A stretch of DNA of 64,000 nucleotides from Sphaerolaimus hirsutus (taxonomy: Eukaryota; Nematoda; Chromadorea; Monhysterida; Sphaerolaimidae). The stretch covers positions 248,001-312,000 of the forward strand of contig CAXIWS010000464.1 of the NCBI GenBank assembly GCA_964036195.1, in the 5' to 3' direction. Position numbers and translations under genes: made by a program. Of this stretch, positions 60,379 to 64,000 are shown in pieces. How positions within the stretch are numbered: the first letter of the stretch is position 1; every line of letters starts with the position of its first letter. The notes under the pieces are model-generated. The model had not been told where the DNA came from. It made no database searches and saw only the letters and a program-made list of their open reading frames with translations.

Positions 60379-63300
60379 TTTGCCATAGCCACTTTATACC
60401 TAAGAAACAAAAACGTGAATAAATGTCAATTCTGGCTGATTGAATCACGATTAATGCCTTAACCATTCTTGGGAATGGTGGTAGACATGCACCTTTGCGT
60501 AGCTGAGATTGTGCTCGATCAAAATCTACAGACGCATTGGTGTGTTTGCCATAGCCACTTTATACCTAAGAAACAAAAACGTGAATAAATGTCAATTCTG
60601 GCTGATTGAATCACGGTTCACGCCTTAATCATTCTTGGGAAAGGTGGTAGACACGCACCGTTGTGTAGCTGAGATTGTGATCTATCAAAATCTACAAACA
60701 TTTTGGTGTGTTTGCCATAGCCACTTTATACCTAAGAAACAAAAACGTGAATAAATGTCAATTCTGGCTGATTGAATCACGATTAATGCCTTAACCATTC
60801 TTGGGAAAGGTGGTAGACATGCACCGTTGCGTAGCTGAGATTGTGCTCTATAAAAATCTACAAACGTTTTGGTGTGTTTGCCATAGCCACTTTATACCTA
60901 AGAAACAAAAACGTGAATAAATGTCAATTCTGGCTGATTGAATCACGGTTCACGCGTTAATCATTCTTGGGAAAGGTGGTAAACACGCACCGTTGTGTAG
61001 CTGAGATTGTACTCTATAAAAATCTACAAACGTTTTGGTGTGTTTGCTATAGCCACTTTATACCTAAGAAACAAAAACGTGAATAAATGTCAATTCTGGC
61101 TGATTGAATCACGGTTCACGCCTTAATCATTCTTGGGAAAAGTGGTAGACACGCACCGTTGCGTAGCTGAGATTGTGCTCGATCAAAATCTACAAACATT
61201 TTGGTGTGTTTGCCATAGCCACTTTATACCTAAGAAACAAAAACGTGAATAAATGTCAATTCTGGCTGATTGAATCACGATTAATGCCTTAACCATTCTT
61301 GGGAAAGGTGGTAGACATGCACCGTTGCGTAGCTGAGATTGTGCTCTATAAAAATCTACAAACGTTTTGGTGTGTTTGCCATAGCCACTTTATACCTAAG
61401 AAACAAAAACGTGAATAAATGTCAATTCTGGCTGATTGAATCACGGTTCACGCGTTAATCATTCTTGGGAAAGGTGGTAGACACGCACCGTTGTGTAGCT
61501 GAGATTGTGATCTATAAAAATCTACAAACGTTTTGGTGTGTTTGCTATAGCCACTTTATACCTAAGAAACAAAAACGTGAATAAATGTCAATTCTGGCTG
61601 ATTGAATCACGGTTCACGCCTTAATCATTCTTGGGAAAAGTGGTAGACACGCACCGTTGCGTAGCTGAGATTGTGCTCGATCAAAATCTACAGACGCATT
61701 GGTGTGTTTGCCATAGCCACTTTATACCTAAGAAACAAAAACGTGAATAAATGTCAATTCTGGCTGATTGAATCACGATTAATGCCTTAACCATTCTTGG
61801 GAATGGTGGTAGACATGCACCGTTGCGTAGCTGAGATTGTGCTCAATCAAAATCTACAGACGCATTGGTGTGTTTGCCATAGCCACTTTATACCTAAGAA
61901 ACAAAAACGTGAATAAATGTCAATTCTGGCTGATTGAATCACGGTTCACGCCTTAATCATTCTTGGGAAAGGTGGTAGACAGGCACCGTTGTGTAGCTGA
62001 GATTGTGATCTATCAAAATCTACAAACATTTTGGTGTGTTTGCCATAGCCACTTTATACCTAAGAAACAAAAACGTGAATAAATGTCAATTCTGGCTGAT
62101 TGAATCACGATTAATGCCTTAACCATTCTTGGGAAAGGTGGTAGACATGCACCGTTGCGTAGCTGAGATTGTGCTCTATAAAAATCTACAAACGTTTTGG
62201 TGTGTTTGCCATAGCCACTTTATACCTAAGAAACAAAAACGTGAATAAATGTCAATTCTGGCTGATTGAATCACGGTTCACGCGTTTATCATTCTTGGGA
62301 AAGGTGGTAGACACGCACCGTTGCGTAGCTGAGATTGTGCTCGATCAAAATCTACAGACGCATTGGTGTGTTTGCCATAGCCACTTTATACCTAAGAAAC
62401 AAAAACGTGAATAAATGTCAATTCTGGCTGATTGAATCACGATTAATGCCTTAACCATTCTTGGGAAAGGTGGTAGACATGCACCGTTGCGTAGCTGAGA
62501 TTGTGCTCTATAAAAATCTACAAACGTTTTGGTGTGTTTGCCATAGCCACTTTATACCTAAGAAACAAAAACGTGAATAAATGTCAATTCTGGCTGATTG
62601 AATCACGGTTCACGCGTTAATCATTCTTGGGAAAGGTGGTAGACACGCACCGTTGTGTAGCTGAGATTGTGATCTATCAAAATCTACAAACATTTTGGTG
62701 TGTTTGCCATAGCCACTTTATACCTAAGAAACAAAAACATGAATAAATGTCAATTCTGGCTGATTGAATCACGATTAATGCCTTAACCATTCTTGGGAAA
62801 GGTGGTAGACATGCACCGTTGCATAGCTGAGATTGTACTCTATAAAAATCTACAAACGTTTTGGTGTGTTTGCTATAGCCACTTTATACCTAAGAAACAA
62901 AAACGTGAATAAATGTCAATTCTGGCTGATTGAATCACGGTTCACGCCTTAATCATTCTTGGGAAAAGTGGTAGACACGCACCGTTGCGTAGCTGAGATT
63001 GTGCTCGATCAAAATCCACAGACGCATTGGTGTGTTTGCCATAGCCACTTTATACCTAAGAAACAAAAACGTGAATAAATGTCAATTCTGGCTGATTGAA
63101 TCACGATTAATGCCTTAACCATTCTTGGGAATGGTGGTAGACATGCACCGTTGCGTAGCTGAGATTGTGCTCGATCAAAATCTACAGACGCATTGGTGTG
63201 TTTGCCATAGCCACTTTTTACCTAAGAAACAAAAACGTGAATAAATGTCAATTCTGGCTGATTGAATCACGGTTCACGCCTTAATCATTCTTGGGAAAGG

Positions 63301-64000
63301 TGGTAGACACGCACCGTTGTGTAGCTGAGATTGTGATCTATAACAATCTACAAACGTTTTGGTGTGTTTGCTATAGCCACTTTATACCTAAGAAACAAAA
63401 ACGTGAATAAATGTCAATTCTGGCTGATTGAATCACGGTTCACGCCTTAATCATTCTTGGGAAAAGTGGTAGACACGCACCGTTGCGTAGCTGAGATTGT
63501 GCTCGATCAAAATCTACAGACGCATTGGTGTGTTTGCCATAGCCACTTTATACCTAAGAAACAAAAACGTGAATAAATGTCAATTCTGGCTGATTGAATC
63601 ACGGTTCACGCCTTAATCATTCTTGTGAAAAGTGGTAGACACGCACCGTTGCGTAGCTGAGATTGTGCTCGATCAAAATCTACAGACGCATTGGTGTGTT
63701 TGCCATAGCCACTTTATACCTAAGAAACAAAAACGTGAATAAATGTCAATTCTGGCTGATTGAATCACGATTAATGCCTTAACCATTCTTGGGATAGGTG
63801 GTAGACACGCACCGTTGTGTAGCTGAGATTGTGATCTATAAAAATCTACAAACGTTTTGGTGTGTTTGCTATAGCCACTTTATACCTAAGAAACAAAAAC
63901 GTGAATAAATGTCAATTCTGGCTGATTGAATCACGGTTCACGCCTTAATCATTCTTGGGAAAAGTGGTAGACACGCACCGTTGCGTAGCTGAGATTGTGC
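60374..64000 (+). repeat. 166-bp satellite array, right block (about 22 monomers)
   Basis: The landmark TAGCCACTTTAT ends at 60397 and 63883, 3486 bp or 21 x 166 apart. It has the same subtypes and orientation as the other blocks and runs off the window end, so the array continues. No gene is seen. Confidence 0.97.

Overview
The window is eukaryotic heterochromatin, most likely from an invertebrate animal. It contains no bacterial-type genes, operons or rRNA/tRNA genes. About 37.6 kb is one tandem satellite with a 166-bp unit (about 226 monomers, all in the same orientation). Into it have inserted three copies of one BEL/Pao-type LTR retrotransposon family that carries an envelope-like gene: a solo LTR and two full-length elements in opposite orientation. 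BEL/Pao elements are animal-specific. A nematode is plausible from the style of the Gag-Pol and the YVDN form of the reverse-transcriptase box, but this is a guess. The marked CpG-to-TpG/CpA decay argues for a host that methylates CpG, which would disfavour Caenorhabditis-like hosts.

Layout: 1-608 satellite; 609-1907 solo LTR (TSD CCATA); 1908-11752 satellite; 11753-24280 full-length element 1 on the minus strand (TSD ATTCT, LTRs of 1277 bp); 24281-47802 satellite; 47803-60373 full-length element 2 on the plus strand (TSD GTGTG, LTRs of 1299 bp); 60374-64000 satellite. With the insertions and one copy of each TSD removed, the satellite reads through in phase at all three sites.

Element organisation: LTR (TG...CA), a primer-binding site matching the 3' end of a tRNA-Ser, a leader of about 1.23 kb packed with short RNA hairpins, then one continuous frame of 8703 bp encoding Gag (three Cys/His knuckles), aspartic protease, reverse transcriptase, RNase H, integrase with a Pao-type C-terminal domain, and a membrane glycoprotein (signal peptide, about 14 ectodomain cysteines, transmembrane helix, Cys-rich juxtamembrane tail), then a 42-bp spacer and the 3' LTR. 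The frame has exactly the same length in both copies and there are no indels. Each copy is broken only by two in-frame stops, and the stops differ between copies (element 1: codons 662 and 2094; element 2: codons 1042 and 2749). Both copies are therefore defective as single templates but recent, and neither stop pair is inherited from a common defective ancestor.

Most notable points: (i) an array of at least 13 leader hairpins whose stems differ but whose loops mostly share an ACAG-type sequence, conserved in both elements; (ii) gag, pol and env fused in one frame; (iii) variation in the satellite and element-2 LTRs concentrated at CpG sites; (iv) a satellite with no net indel over about 226 monomers, organised in 664-bp higher-order repeats and larger duplications; (v) LTRs that diverge between elements much more than the interior does. 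All comparisons were made by eye; counts are minimum observations, not computed statistics.
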